Made by a program: the position numbers and the translations under genes
In this document: positions 51,445 through 59,133 of the stretch, one piece after another
Numbering within the stretch: the first letter of the stretch is position 1
Layout: every line of letters begins with the position of its first letter
The notes under the pieces: model-generated
The model's database searches: none
Seen by the model: only the letters and a program-made list of their open reading frames with translations
Told to the model about the DNA's origin: nothing
NCBI RefSeq assembly: GCF_002368295.1
Contig: NZ_AP018248.1
Coordinates: 1,893,477 to 1,957,476 of the forward strand
Length of the DNA stretch: 64,000 nt
Reading direction: 5' to 3'
DNA from: Tolypothrix tenuis PCC 7101
GTDB lineage: Bacteria > Cyanobacteriota > Cyanobacteriia > Cyanobacteriales > Nostocaceae

Positions 51445-51699
51445 ATGTCTAAAGAATTCATCATTGGTAGTAAAGTACGTGTTGTTGCACTACCGCCTTA
51501 CGTCAAAACTGCCGAACCCATGCCCATGCTGCGCCCCCCAAATGTCATTCAACTGGGAGAAGAAGGTATAGTGATGGATCATCGTCCTGGTGGATATTGG
51601 GGTATTCGCTTTGCTAAAGGGGCTTTTCTCCTCGATAGCCAATACATAGAAAGTACAGATGTCCCAGCCGAATCTCAGCCGGAATCAGAAGAACAGTGA
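51445..51699 (+). CDS. sipA: NblS-interacting regulatory protein SipA (DUF3148)
   Basis: 84 residues from the ATG at 51445; the longer frame from 51394 runs through the terminator hairpin and is rejected. 'FIIGSKVRVVALPPYVKTAE', 'PMPMLRPPNVIQLGEEGIVM' and 'GGYWGIRFAKGAFLLDSQYI' are the conserved SipA blocks, an SH3-like beta-barrel. In Synechococcus SipA binds the histidine kinase NblS (Hik33) and modulates signalling to light- and stress-responsive genes. The C-terminus adds a short acidic tail. PrxQ follows 45 bp downstream on the same strand. Confidence 0.85.
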   Translation: MSKEFIIGSKVRVVALPPYVKTAEPMPMLRPPNVIQLGEEGIVMDHRPGGYWGIRFAKGAFLLDSQYIESTDVPAESQPESEEQ

Positions 51700-51744
51700 A
51701 TAAGAACTGTAAACTTATGTTAAGTTATCATTCTTATCTGTACC

Positions 51745-52302
51745 ATGATTTCTCGCCGCAATTTTTTAAGCATATTATTTGCCAGCTTTGTTGCTGTCAG
51801 CAGTTGGCTGAACTTTACACCAACTGCTGATGCGCTGGGTGGAAAACTACCCGCCATAAATCAACCTGCACCGGAGTTTACCTTGCCTACTAACACAGGC
51901 AACGGTAACATTTCTCTTTCGGACTTGCGTGGTAAATGGGTAGTTCTTTATTTTTATCCCAAAGACTTCACCTCTGGCTGCACCATAGAGGCGCGGCGTT
52001 TTCAGCAAGACTTACCCAAATATTTAGCCCAGAATACTCAAATTATTGGAGTCAGCGCTGATGATGTAGATTCTCACGCAGAATTTTGTGATTCTGAAGG
52101 GCTAAAATTCCCCCTGTTAGCAGATACAACTGGCGCAGTTAGTAAAGCCTATGGTTCTTGGATTGGTTACGTTTCTATGCGCCACAGTTTTATCATCGAT
52201 CCAGATGGGATTCTGCGTGAGACTTTCGTTAAAGTTAATCCCAATATTCACAGCACAGAAGTACTAGCGCGGCTGGAACAGTTACAGTCAACAGCTTCTT
52301 AG
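51745..52302 (+). CDS. Peroxiredoxin Q/Bcp family, exported
   Basis: 185 residues. The N-terminus 'MISRRNFLSILFASFVAVSS' then 'PTADALG' is a signal peptide (twin-Arg RRNFLS), so the enzyme acts in the periplasm or thylakoid lumen. 'APEFTLPTNTG', 'KWVVLYFYPKDFTSGCTIEA' with peroxidatic Cys79, and 'IGVSADDVDSHAEFCDSEG' are PrxQ/Bcp marks. In most PrxQ the resolving Cys is five residues after the first. Here that position (84) is Arg, so resolution must use Cys115 or an external thiol. It reduces peroxides with electrons from thioredoxin or another thiol donor. Confidence 0.9.
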   Translation: MISRRNFLSILFASFVAVSSWLNFTPTADALGGKLPAINQPAPEFTLPTNTGNGNISLSDLRGKWVVLYFYPKDFTSGCTIEARRFQQDLPKYLAQNTQIIGVSADDVDSHAEFCDSEGLKFPLLADTTGAVSKAYGSWIGYVSMRHSFIIDPDGILRETFVKVNPNIHSTEVLARLEQLQSTAS

Positions 52303-52733
52303 GATAGACGAGGAATGAGGGGGATGAGGAGAAATATCCCATTTTGAAAAAACAACGCGATAGATGAGTATGGGCACGGCACCAGTAAGATAATTTAATA
52401 TTCCAAAAGCTTGTGGTTGCCGTGCCCTGACAAAGAATTTATCTGTATATTGCCGCCTTATATCAAAATATGGAAGTTCAAAGTTGAACTCTTAACTAAC
52501 GGCGACTAAATCTCTAGAGGGCGCTGCTTTAATGCAGAGATATACCAATGCGATTTTATTTTTGACAAGTCCAGAGTCAAAAGTCAACCGTTTCCCCTTG
52601 TACCCAATTACCCAATGCTCAATGCCCAATGCCCGATTCCCCAAAATTAATGTAAAATAAATATGCCCCTGGGGGGGATTTTGAAGTGTGGTATTTTAAG
52701 TAAGATAAAGTTTAGTAACAATTATTAAAAACA
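52303..52733. other. Gene-less stretch with family-2 element and short repeats
   Basis: It contains the inverted-repeat element at 52335 and CCAATGC/CCAATGCC heptamers at about 52612-52632. No gene supported. The final 50 bp contain the probable promoter of the DUF3120 gene. Confidence 0.45.
52335..52453. repeat. Inverted-repeat element, family 2, long form, degenerate
   Basis: The left end ATCCCATTTTGAAAAAACAA and the inner pair GGGCACGGCACC / GGTTGCCGTGCCC, followed by TGACAAAGAATTTATCTGTA, match the copies at 36002 and 47663. The right end is no longer recognisable. Confidence 0.6.
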
Positions 52734-53513
52734 TTGATTAATAATACATTGTCCTCATACGGTACTCCTACCGGCTCTATAGATACTGAATTGCAATCCA
52801 TTAATCAAGGACGCAAAGGCATAGGTGAATTAGAAACTACACTCTCCAATTCTCCCAATTTGCCCATATCTCCGGCTTCTACAAAAGTTTGGTTAGTGTT
52901 TGCGGCGGCGGTATTTTTGGTATCTGTACCAGTATTTATCGAAGCGCCATTAGTGCGATCGCTTCCTAGTTTGAGTTTAGCGATCGCAGGCTTGTGGGTA
53001 TGGCTGAGTTTTAATTTAATGTCACGTCCCGCAACATATCTTTGGGGCGATTTGCTTTTAGGTTTTAGCTGGAGTTGGCTAGCAGGGGCAATTTACTGGG
53101 GATGGTTTCGCTGGGAACCGTTATGGCATTTACCAGTAGAATCTATTGGGTTACCCTTTGCTTGTTGGTGTCTGTTCAGAAATTGGGGCAAAGTCGGTAA
53201 CTGGTTTTACTTAGGTTCCTTGTTTGGGACAGTCTTAACGGATGTGTACTTTTATTTAGTAGATTTAATTCCCTATTGGCGGCAAATCATGCAAGTTGAA
53301 CCAGAGGGAGTCTCAGCAATTTTACAAAATGCTGTTATTCAAGTTAGAACACCTTGGGGACAAGCATGGGCGATCGCCTTAGCTTTAGTATTATTAACAA
53401 CAGGTCTTATACCCCTACTCACTAAGCAAAGACATTGGTACGCCTTCAGTGGTGCAGTTTTAAGCACTATTTTAGTAGACAGCCTATTCCTCTTCGCCGC
53501 ACTCTTTGCCTAA
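52734..53513 (+). CDS. DUF3120 family membrane protein
   Basis: 259 residues from a TTG start; a later start at about residue 45 would drop only the polar N-terminus. About six or seven transmembrane helices: 'VWLVFAAAVFLVSVPVFIEA', 'LSLAIAGLWVWLSFNL', 'WSWLAGAIYWGWFRWEPLWH', 'LGSLFGTVLTDVYFYLVDLI', and two near the end. The Trp-rich 'IYWGWFRWEPLWHLPVESIG' is the recognisable DUF3120 signature, a family found in cyanobacteria and some plastids with no assigned function. Confidence 0.82.
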   Translation: MINNTLSSYGTPTGSIDTELQSINQGRKGIGELETTLSNSPNLPISPASTKVWLVFAAAVFLVSVPVFIEAPLVRSLPSLSLAIAGLWVWLSFNLMSRPATYLWGDLLLGFSWSWLAGAIYWGWFRWEPLWHLPVESIGLPFACWCLFRNWGKVGNWFYLGSLFGTVLTDVYFYLVDLIPYWRQIMQVEPEGVSAILQNAVIQVRTPWGQAWAIALALVLLTTGLIPLLTKQRHWYAFSGAVLSTILVDSLFLFAALFA

Positions 53514-53521
53514 AAAAACAC

Positions 53522-53562
53522 TAATCCCCAATCCCCAGTCCCCAGTCCCCAGTCCCCAACCC
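53522..53562. repeat. CCCCAGT short tandem repeat
   Basis: Five units of CCCAGTC/CCCAATC between the convergent DUF3120 and STAND ATPase genes. A typical cyanobacterial short tandem repeat. Confidence 0.75.
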
Positions 53563-53563
53563 C

Positions 53564-55540
53564 TCAAAGATTCAAATTCAACAATTGCGAGATTGCAGGT
53601 AACAACTTATGCCCATTTTTTACTAATCTGGCAGAAGTGGGTAAACTAGCCAACGTACCAATCAAAATCTTAAACGCAGTTCTGGCTAACCTGTGTATAT
53701 GTCCTTCTTCTGGATTTTTCCCAGCTTCCGCTAAAGCCATTACCTGCTCTAATGCTTCGGCTTTATCTTCAGGTTGTAATTCTCTATTCGCTTCAATTTC
53801 TGATTGCAACTGTTTCAGCAGGTTAGCTAATTTTGCTGCTTCTGGAGAATCTAAATTTTCAAGTTGGTTAATACTACTATTAACAAGGTTATTCGCTTCA
53901 TTAATAGTAACTTCACTTACCATTGATTCGCTCAATTTTTCAATGTAGCTACCACTAGTAATCACCACCATTTCATCAGTTTTAACAATTCTTCTTCTCT
54001 GTTGAGCAGCCACTAAAACGGCTTGAATCACAGAGTTTTGCGGTTGCAGTACTAATGCTTGTTTAAATTGTTCTTTTGCGGCTTCAAATCTTCCTTGTTC
54101 CATTAGTTCTTGTCCGTAACTCAGTAAAGCTTGAATAAATCCATCCTGAGTTCTAATTGGATCGACTTTATAAGCTCTAGCATAAAGTTCTACAGCTTGG
54201 TCAAAATCTCTAATATCTATGCAAATTTCAGCTAATCTAAACAATGCATCAAAATGGTTAGGATTAGCCTGTAAGACTTGCTCGTAGAGATTAGCTGCAG
54301 TTTGTAAATCGCTATTTTGAGATAACTTTACTGCTTGTTGATAAAGGCGATGAGCTTGCGAATCCAGCTTTTCTAATTCCCAAATTTCTCGCCTTAACGG
54401 ATATCTTTTGACTAACCATTTACGGACTAACTCAACTGTTACCTTATAGTTATTCCAGCGTAATGGTTGAAATATTCCTGGTGTTATATTATGTAAAAAA
54501 TTCCATTGCAATAATCGCTCTTCTGCTATGTGGAAAGGCTCAGTTAAAACTACACCACATTGCACCAGCAGTTTTAACGGTTCTCCTTTAGCAACAGATG
54601 TTGTTTGTTGTTGAACTTCTGCTACTGCTGAGAAGATTACTCGCTCAGTAATCGGTAAACCATCTCGGAACCACGCTAAACCAGCTTCACCAATTTCAAT
54701 GGCTTCCTCAACAATATTTTGTACATCACTACGAGTTACTTGCCAGCGTTGTTCTTCTCTAGCTTGAGAGAAAAGTGCAAAGCAAATCACTTGCGTAAAA
54801 TAAGGATGTCCGGCTGACAATTCTAAAATTGCATCTATGGCATCAGGCTCATATTTGAGAATATGCTGTGCAGGTTTGGTAATTAATTGTTCTGCACTTT
54901 GTCTATCTAATAGACCAATTTCTCGATTTGGTGCTTGCCTAAATAAACTTAGTAAATTTGGTAAATCATCCAATTGTCTCCCAATAACTGGAATGATAAA
55001 CAGTTCTTTTTGGGAATAAACAACCGATTGGAGACAGGGAAAAAAGTCAGCAACAGAGGAATCTTGACCAGAATCACCTAAAACATCAAACTCATCCAAC
55101 AAGAGTACCAAGTTTTTACCATTAATTACTTGATAAACTTGGGGTAAAAATTCATTGAAAAATATGCCTGCATCTTTTTGCAGTTGTTTTTTTGTTGGTA
55201 AAGCAAGTTGGCGGCGATGTGGATGGCGATAATCATCTAAATAATCAATAATCTCTCTTGCTAGTTCATATAAAACCTCACTTAAGCACTTTTGACTTTT
55301 ACCTTCTAGCGACAAAGGTATAAAGAAAAAGTTTTCTAAATCGATAAAGTGAGGAATTTGGGACAGCACAGACGACTTACCAATCCGGCGCTGACCGTGG
55401 AGTAAAATTACTTGTGCGCCTTGGTTGAGATTGTCATAAATAAAATTGAATAGGTCTTCACGCCCAAAAAATAACTCTGGTTCATAAATTGGACGACCAA
55501 TAACATACGGATTATCTTCCCAATTGGTTGAAGACACCAT
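53564..55540 (-). CDS. STAND/AAA ATPase with TPR-containing C-terminus
   Basis: 658 residues from the ATG at 55540, selected because GGAGGAG lies about 11 nt upstream; the frame opens at 55591. 'NPYVIGRPIYEPELFFGRED' is followed by P-loop 'GQRRIGKSS' (about 49-57), Walker B 'LVLLLDEFDVLGD' and the 'GHPYFTQVICFALF' block typical of Orc1/Cdc6-like STAND NTPases. After a winged-helix region come two or three TPR units (about 420-530, 'AANLYEQVLQANPNHFDALF', 'EQFKQALVLQPQNSVIQAVL') and a C-terminal helical region. It follows another ATPase of the same type on the same strand with a 72-bp gap. Confidence 0.85.
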   Translation of the reverse strand: MVSSTNWEDNPYVIGRPIYEPELFFGREDLFNFIYDNLNQGAQVILLHGQRRIGKSSVLSQIPHFIDLENFFFIPLSLEGKSQKCLSEVLYELAREIIDYLDDYRHPHRRQLALPTKKQLQKDAGIFFNEFLPQVYQVINGKNLVLLLDEFDVLGDSGQDSSVADFFPCLQSVVYSQKELFIIPVIGRQLDDLPNLLSLFRQAPNREIGLLDRQSAEQLITKPAQHILKYEPDAIDAILELSAGHPYFTQVICFALFSQAREEQRWQVTRSDVQNIVEEAIEIGEAGLAWFRDGLPITERVIFSAVAEVQQQTTSVAKGEPLKLLVQCGVVLTEPFHIAEERLLQWNFLHNITPGIFQPLRWNNYKVTVELVRKWLVKRYPLRREIWELEKLDSQAHRLYQQAVKLSQNSDLQTAANLYEQVLQANPNHFDALFRLAEICIDIRDFDQAVELYARAYKVDPIRTQDGFIQALLSYGQELMEQGRFEAAKEQFKQALVLQPQNSVIQAVLVAAQQRRRIVKTDEMVVITSGSYIEKLSESMVSEVTINEANNLVNSSINQLENLDSPEAAKLANLLKQLQSEIEANRELQPEDKAEALEQVMALAEAGKNPEEGHIHRLARTAFKILIGTLASLPTSARLVKNGHKLLPAISQLLNLNL

Positions 55541-55612
55541 TCTCGCCAACTCCTCCCCAGAGGAAGTAGATCTAGCTTGTACTTTAAGCATACGGCACGT
55601 GATAATTACTTC

Positions 55613-56881
55613 TCAAGTAGGATCGCCCGCTAGTTTGCGAACAATCCAAACTAAAGACTGGACGATATCTCGATGCTGCCATACCCAACGAATCGCTTTT
55701 TTAACTGTACCTGCTTGTTCCCGGCTCATCAAATTGAGAAAAACTTTCTCTCTTCCTTCCAGTTGCGCCTCATTAGTGTTGTATATTTCTTGGATTACCC
55801 ACCACTCCATCATTGATGAGTTAAAAGAATAGATAGTTTTCCCTTCATCTAATGTGCGCTGAATTACGCCTCGTTCCTCTAAATCTACTAGTTCCCGGCT
55901 GCGTTGGCTAAAAACTAAATCAACGTCGCCTAAAGCATAGCGAGTACTTCTGTTTAAGCGACCTTGCAACCGCACCAAGGCAATTAGCATTAAGAGAATC
56001 TGTTCTTCTTCAGTGGAAAACCTCCAAGTATCGCGGAAATATTGCTCGGTAGCGCTTTCAAAATCCTGAGCAAAAGACTGAATATCAGGGGTATTTCCTG
56101 CTAGTAGGGTGTCATACAATAAATAACCGGCATTTTGCAGCAGCGCTGGGTGTCCATCGATAATTTCTAAAACTCCGGCTCGCAAACTTCCTGGAATGGG
56201 TATGGCTAGCTGATTATTAACTTCCGTAGCCGGTAATGGTCTTAATAACCGGAAGAGATAATGATTATACCACGGCGAACCACCCGGTTTGATGGTCGGC
56301 CCTAATTCATTAAGGCGGCGAAAAGTAGTAACAATAGTTGAAAGGTATTTGCCTTCATTGCTGTGAACTGCCAAATCCCGGAACTCACTTAAGAAAGTCA
56401 GCATTTGGGTTTCGGTGTATTGCTCATTAGGTTGCAGCGCGGCATCATAATCATCTAACAGTAGCAACAAAAACTTGTCACGCTGCCCAATTTTCCGCAG
56501 CATTCGCCGCAAGTCTCCTTTTTCTACCTTTTCTTCCTGCAATAACTGTTTAATATCAGTTTGGAGAGGCTCATCATCTTCCGTTGCATCTTGCAGCAAG
56601 CTGAGGATTTCTCGCCAAAAACCAGAGGCGGTAAACGGACTGATACCTGCACAGTTAATAGAAACAATCAACGCTTTAGATATATCTCTTCCCCGCGCTT
56701 CCCAAATTTTCGGTGAAGCAATATACCGCAATAGCGAAGACTTACCCATTCCAGGACTACCATAGATAGCCAAGTGTGCGCGCCGAGAAATTTGATCAAA
56801 AGCGGTTCTGACTTCCGCACTGCGTCCGAAAAAGTATTCCGGTGGTACTGGGCCACCAACAAAGAAGGGATTTTGTGACAT
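55613..56881 (-). CDS. STAND/AAA ATPase, Orc1/Cdc6-like
   Basis: 422 residues from the Met at 56881 (the frame opens at 56905). It starts 'NPFFVGGPVPPEYFFGRSAE', with P-loop 'GSPGMGKSS' (about 41-49), Walker B 'FLLLLLDDYDAAL' and sensor 'TIVTTFRRLNEL'. The later 'EIIDGHPALLQNAGYLLYDT' matches its neighbour's 'GHP' block. The C-terminal part is a winged-helix-like region, with no repeats. It heads a two-gene unit with the TPR-containing ATPase; the matching N-termini (NP..VG.P..PE.FFGR) suggest the two arose by duplication. Confidence 0.85.
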   Translation of the reverse strand: MSQNPFFVGGPVPPEYFFGRSAEVRTAFDQISRRAHLAIYGSPGMGKSSLLRYIASPKIWEARGRDISKALIVSINCAGISPFTASGFWREILSLLQDATEDDEPLQTDIKQLLQEEKVEKGDLRRMLRKIGQRDKFLLLLLDDYDAALQPNEQYTETQMLTFLSEFRDLAVHSNEGKYLSTIVTTFRRLNELGPTIKPGGSPWYNHYLFRLLRPLPATEVNNQLAIPIPGSLRAGVLEIIDGHPALLQNAGYLLYDTLLAGNTPDIQSFAQDFESATEQYFRDTWRFSTEEEQILLMLIALVRLQGRLNRSTRYALGDVDLVFSQRSRELVDLEERGVIQRTLDEGKTIYSFNSSMMEWWVIQEIYNTNEAQLEGREKVFLNLMSREQAGTVKKAIRWVWQHRDIVQSLVWIVRKLAGDPT

Positions 56882-57053
56882 TAATGTAATTAAGTGAAGA
56901 GTCAAGGGTCAAGGGTCAAGGGTCAAAAGTCCAAAGACTATTATCAAGTTTTGGGTCGAATTTGACTCCATAGCCTTACAGCTAATTACATTATTAACTT
57001 GATGATGCGATCGCATCTTCCTGACGCGACAATTAGCGATCGCACTAACCAGA

Positions 57054-57776
57054 TTATACTTCTGGATCAACACCCAAGGCTCGTAATTGAGCAGCTAGGC
57101 GTTCTGCGCGTTGGCGTTCCTGTTCTGCTCTTTCTTCACCAGTTAACAACAAATTACCTTGCTCATCCCACCAGCGCAGCCAAGGTATTTCTAGATTCTG
57201 ATATTCTCCTTGCCATATACCTAACTCTACTCCCAACGGGATAATGGCATAATGTCCACGTTCATTAGGTGAGATTAATTGATATTGTCCGCCAATTAAT
57301 TCATAAACTTCAACGCTGGCTTTATTCACTTCATAAATGCCGTAAAAAGACGGATGAATTACTTGTTCATAAATCCAGAATTTACCCTTCCAAGGCGTTT
57401 TATCTCGTTCTTCTGTACCATCACCAGAGACAAATTCTAATGCAATCAATGGAGCAATGAACTCTCGCCACAATACGTAAGACCTACGGATTTGCCCATC
57501 CAGCAAGGGTGGTACATTCGGCACATAAAACCAATCTGGTGCTTCTGCGCCTTTTTCTGGGGGGTCAGTCATCCGCCAATATATACCGCTATCTTGACCT
57601 ATGCAGTATTGCCCATCTGGATGGCGTTTTTGCAATATCGGTTGAATGGAGTCGGTAAGTAGAATGCTTTGGGGATGTTCCTGAAAATTTTTCACGAAAG
57701 TACCATCAGACTCTGGTAGCTGCGTATGGTCGGGAAAAGGTGTGAGTTCGTCGGTGAAATTGATTGCAGAGGTCAT
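57054..57776 (-). CDS. Uma2 family (DUF820) endonuclease-fold protein
   Basis: 240 residues. 'FPDHTQLPESDGTFVKNFQE', 'GQYCIGQDSGIYWRMTDPPE', 'APDWFYVPNVPPLLDGQIRR' and 'ALEFVSGDGTEERDKTPWKG' with 'KFWIYEQVIHPSFYGIYEV' give the D...E-x-V-S...K order of the PD-(D/E)XK-like Uma2 fold. The family is hugely expanded in cyanobacteria and proposed to be nuclease-derived; real activity is unproven. The C-terminal coil 'ERAEQERQRAERLAAQLRAL' ending 'GVDPEV' is usual. Its 5' flank (57786-57824) is duplicated at 59027. Confidence 0.88.
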   Translation of the reverse strand: MTSAINFTDELTPFPDHTQLPESDGTFVKNFQEHPQSILLTDSIQPILQKRHPDGQYCIGQDSGIYWRMTDPPEKGAEAPDWFYVPNVPPLLDGQIRRSYVLWREFIAPLIALEFVSGDGTEERDKTPWKGKFWIYEQVIHPSFYGIYEVNKASVEVYELIGGQYQLISPNERGHYAIIPLGVELGIWQGEYQNLEIPWLRWWDEQGNLLLTGEERAEQERQRAERLAAQLRALGVDPEV

Positions 57777-57785
57777 AATGTTACC

Positions 57786-57824
57786 TTTGCACAGGGGTAA
57801 GAGTTGTTTTTTAGTTTAGCAATT
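57786..57824. repeat. Direct repeat upstream of Uma2 gene, copy 1
   Basis: About 39 bp, TTTGCACAGGGGTAAGAG then TTGTTTTTTAGTTTAGCAATT, directly 5' of the Uma2 start. It recurs at 59027-59063 with a 2-bp deletion and one substitution. Confidence 0.7.
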
Positions 57825-57955
57825 TGGAAGAAAAAGGGCGATGTCTGCTGACAAGCAGCTGCGCGTTTACGCACCTTTAACCTCATGCAAAATATTAAGT
57901 TTCTAATTCAACGGCGAGCAATGGTTTTAAGAACTTTATTCTTCTGGAAAATTAG

Positions 57956-58354
57956 CTAGGTAAATAAACTGACATCTACATGAAAATAGTCCGCAAGCGC
58001 TTCTGCTTGAGTTTTACTAATAGTGCGATCGCCATTCACAATTTGCACAGCAACATCCAAAGATCCAACTACCTCTACTAATGCTTCAGTAGTCATATCG
58101 CGTGCATCCATCAGATGCATTAACATCGAATTGGGTGTACCTTTGAGCATTGGGTAATGGGTTTCTTCAAACTGCTCAATTAATGTTACCAAAAGTTGCA
58201 ACAGCATTTCCTCTTCTGGTGTCCGATTAGGACGATGTTCTAAGGTTAATGCGAGTGCGATCGCTTGTTCGTTTTCTTCTTCCGTAGTAATTATTTTTGG
58301 CTGATACTCGGCTAGTAATTTACCGTAAGATTCAGGATTAAAAGTACGGGTCAT
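57956..58354 (-). CDS. higA: HigA-like antitoxin with C-terminal helix-turn-helix
   Basis: 132 residues from the Met at 58354, or 139 from 58375; both overlap the toxin gene. The N-terminal 'NPESYGKLLAEYQPKIITTE' and the long helix 'LTLEHRPNRTPEEEMLLQLL' with 'VTLIEQFEETHYP' are typical of HigA-type antitoxins of the 'HTH antitoxin with N-terminal extension' class. The C-terminal HTH is 'DMTTEALVEVVGSLDVAVQI' and 'SKTQAEALADYFHVDVSLF'. It neutralises the upstream-encoded HigB toxin and probably represses the operon. Confidence 0.88.
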   Translation of the reverse strand: MTRTFNPESYGKLLAEYQPKIITTEEENEQAIALALTLEHRPNRTPEEEMLLQLLVTLIEQFEETHYPMLKGTPNSMLMHLMDARDMTTEALVEVVGSLDVAVQIVNGDRTISKTQAEALADYFHVDVSLFT

Positions 58355-58637
58355 TTTTCCATTTATCCTTATCATATTCGGCGTGAGTTAGGACATATTT
58401 AATATAAATTCTTTGAGTTTCGTAAACAATATCAACAATCAAACGATAGTTGTTTCCTTTGATATTAAACACGGTGAAGTTGCCAACGGCTTCTGCTTTT
58501 GGATAAATAGATTGAACTTCAAGCAGATTTTTCCATTCAGCTTTAGTTGCCACTCTATACCAATCATAAAGTGCCTCACAGACATCTGCGTGTGCTTCAC
58601 AAAAATCCCGCAGAATTCTGCGACTAATAACGTGCAT
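58338..58637 (-). CDS. higB: HigB-like mRNA interferase toxin
   Basis: 99 residues. 'MHVISRRILRDFCEAHADVC', 'ALYDWYRVATKAEWKNLLEV' and 'VFNIKGNNYRLIVDIVYETQ' with the end 'IYIKYVLTHAEYDKDKW' match the HigB-2/RelE-type toxin family (pfam HigB_toxin). The conserved Arg, Lys and Tyr of the RNA-cleaving site are in 'NNYRL' and 'THAEYDK'. It cleaves mRNA on the ribosome in characterised members. Toxin first with the antitoxin overlapping its end is the standard higBA order. Confidence 0.92.
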   Translation of the reverse strand: MHVISRRILRDFCEAHADVCEALYDWYRVATKAEWKNLLEVQSIYPKAEAVGNFTVFNIKGNNYRLIVDIVYETQRIYIKYVLTHAEYDKDKWKNDPYF

Positions 58638-58813
58638 TTAAATTTACTCTAATTAAAACTATGAAAATTGTCTCCCAAAATATAGCTTTTAGAGATGGGT
58701 TAATTGTCCAAGCTAATCAAACAAATGTACAGAGTTATGACTACTAAGTATATCGGACTGCTTAATTGTTAGTTGTTGGGTAGGCGTAGCCCGCCGCAGG
58801 CATCGCCAAAATA

Positions 58814-59002
58814 GCAATTGTAGTATCCGAAGCAGCAATTGTAGTGTCAAAAGCAGCAAATGTAGTATCCGAAATGGCAATTGTAGTGTCAAAAGCAGCA
58901 AATGTAGTATCCGAAATGGCAATTGTAGTGTGCGAAACAGCAAATGTAGTGTCGGAAGCAGCAATTGTAGTATCGGAAATAGCAATTGCGACGCTGAAAA
59001 CC
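58814..59002. repeat. 21-bp tandem repeat, eight to nine units
   Basis: Units of the form GCAATTGTAGTATCCGAAGCA start at 58814, 58835, 58856 and so on every 21 bp, to a degenerate ninth at 58982. Alternating types (GTATCCGAAATG, GTGTCAAAAGCA) show a higher-order 42-bp period in the middle. The 7-codon period leaves frames open on both strands (plus: A-I/N-V-V-S-x-A), but no start codon with a ribosome binding site was seen. Confidence 0.85.
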
Positions 59003-59026
59003 CTATTTTGTGGTCAGAATACTACA

Positions 59027-59063
59027 TTTGCAGGGGTAAGGGTTGTTTTTTAGTTTAGCAATT
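59027..59063. repeat. Direct repeat of the Uma2 5' flank, copy 2
   Basis: TTTGCAGGGGTAAGGG then TTGTTTTTTAGTTTAGCAATT matches 57786-57824. In the first copy this lies just upstream of the Uma2 start codon; here no such gene follows, and in the same orientation it abuts the 21-bp array. Confidence 0.7.
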
Positions 59064-59133
59064 CAATGAGAAGAGAGGCGATCGCACTTTCTCTGCTTTG
59101 TCATCAGGTAAAAAATGCGATCGCCTTTGCTGT

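Larger units (their letters stand above)
58638..59133. other. Gene-less stretch with tandem array
   Basis: Between higBA and the reductase gene. It contains the 21-bp tandem array and the second copy of the Uma2 5' flank. Frames on both strands through the array lack convincing starts. A palindrome-like GTAGCCCGCCGCAGGC is near 58788. Confidence 0.5.

Noticed and set aside
58713..58985. 90-codon minus-strand Leu-rich frame through the 21-bp array
   Set aside because: Shadow of the tandem repeat; composition (Leu/Arg/Pro) and lack of a ribosome binding site argue against a gene.
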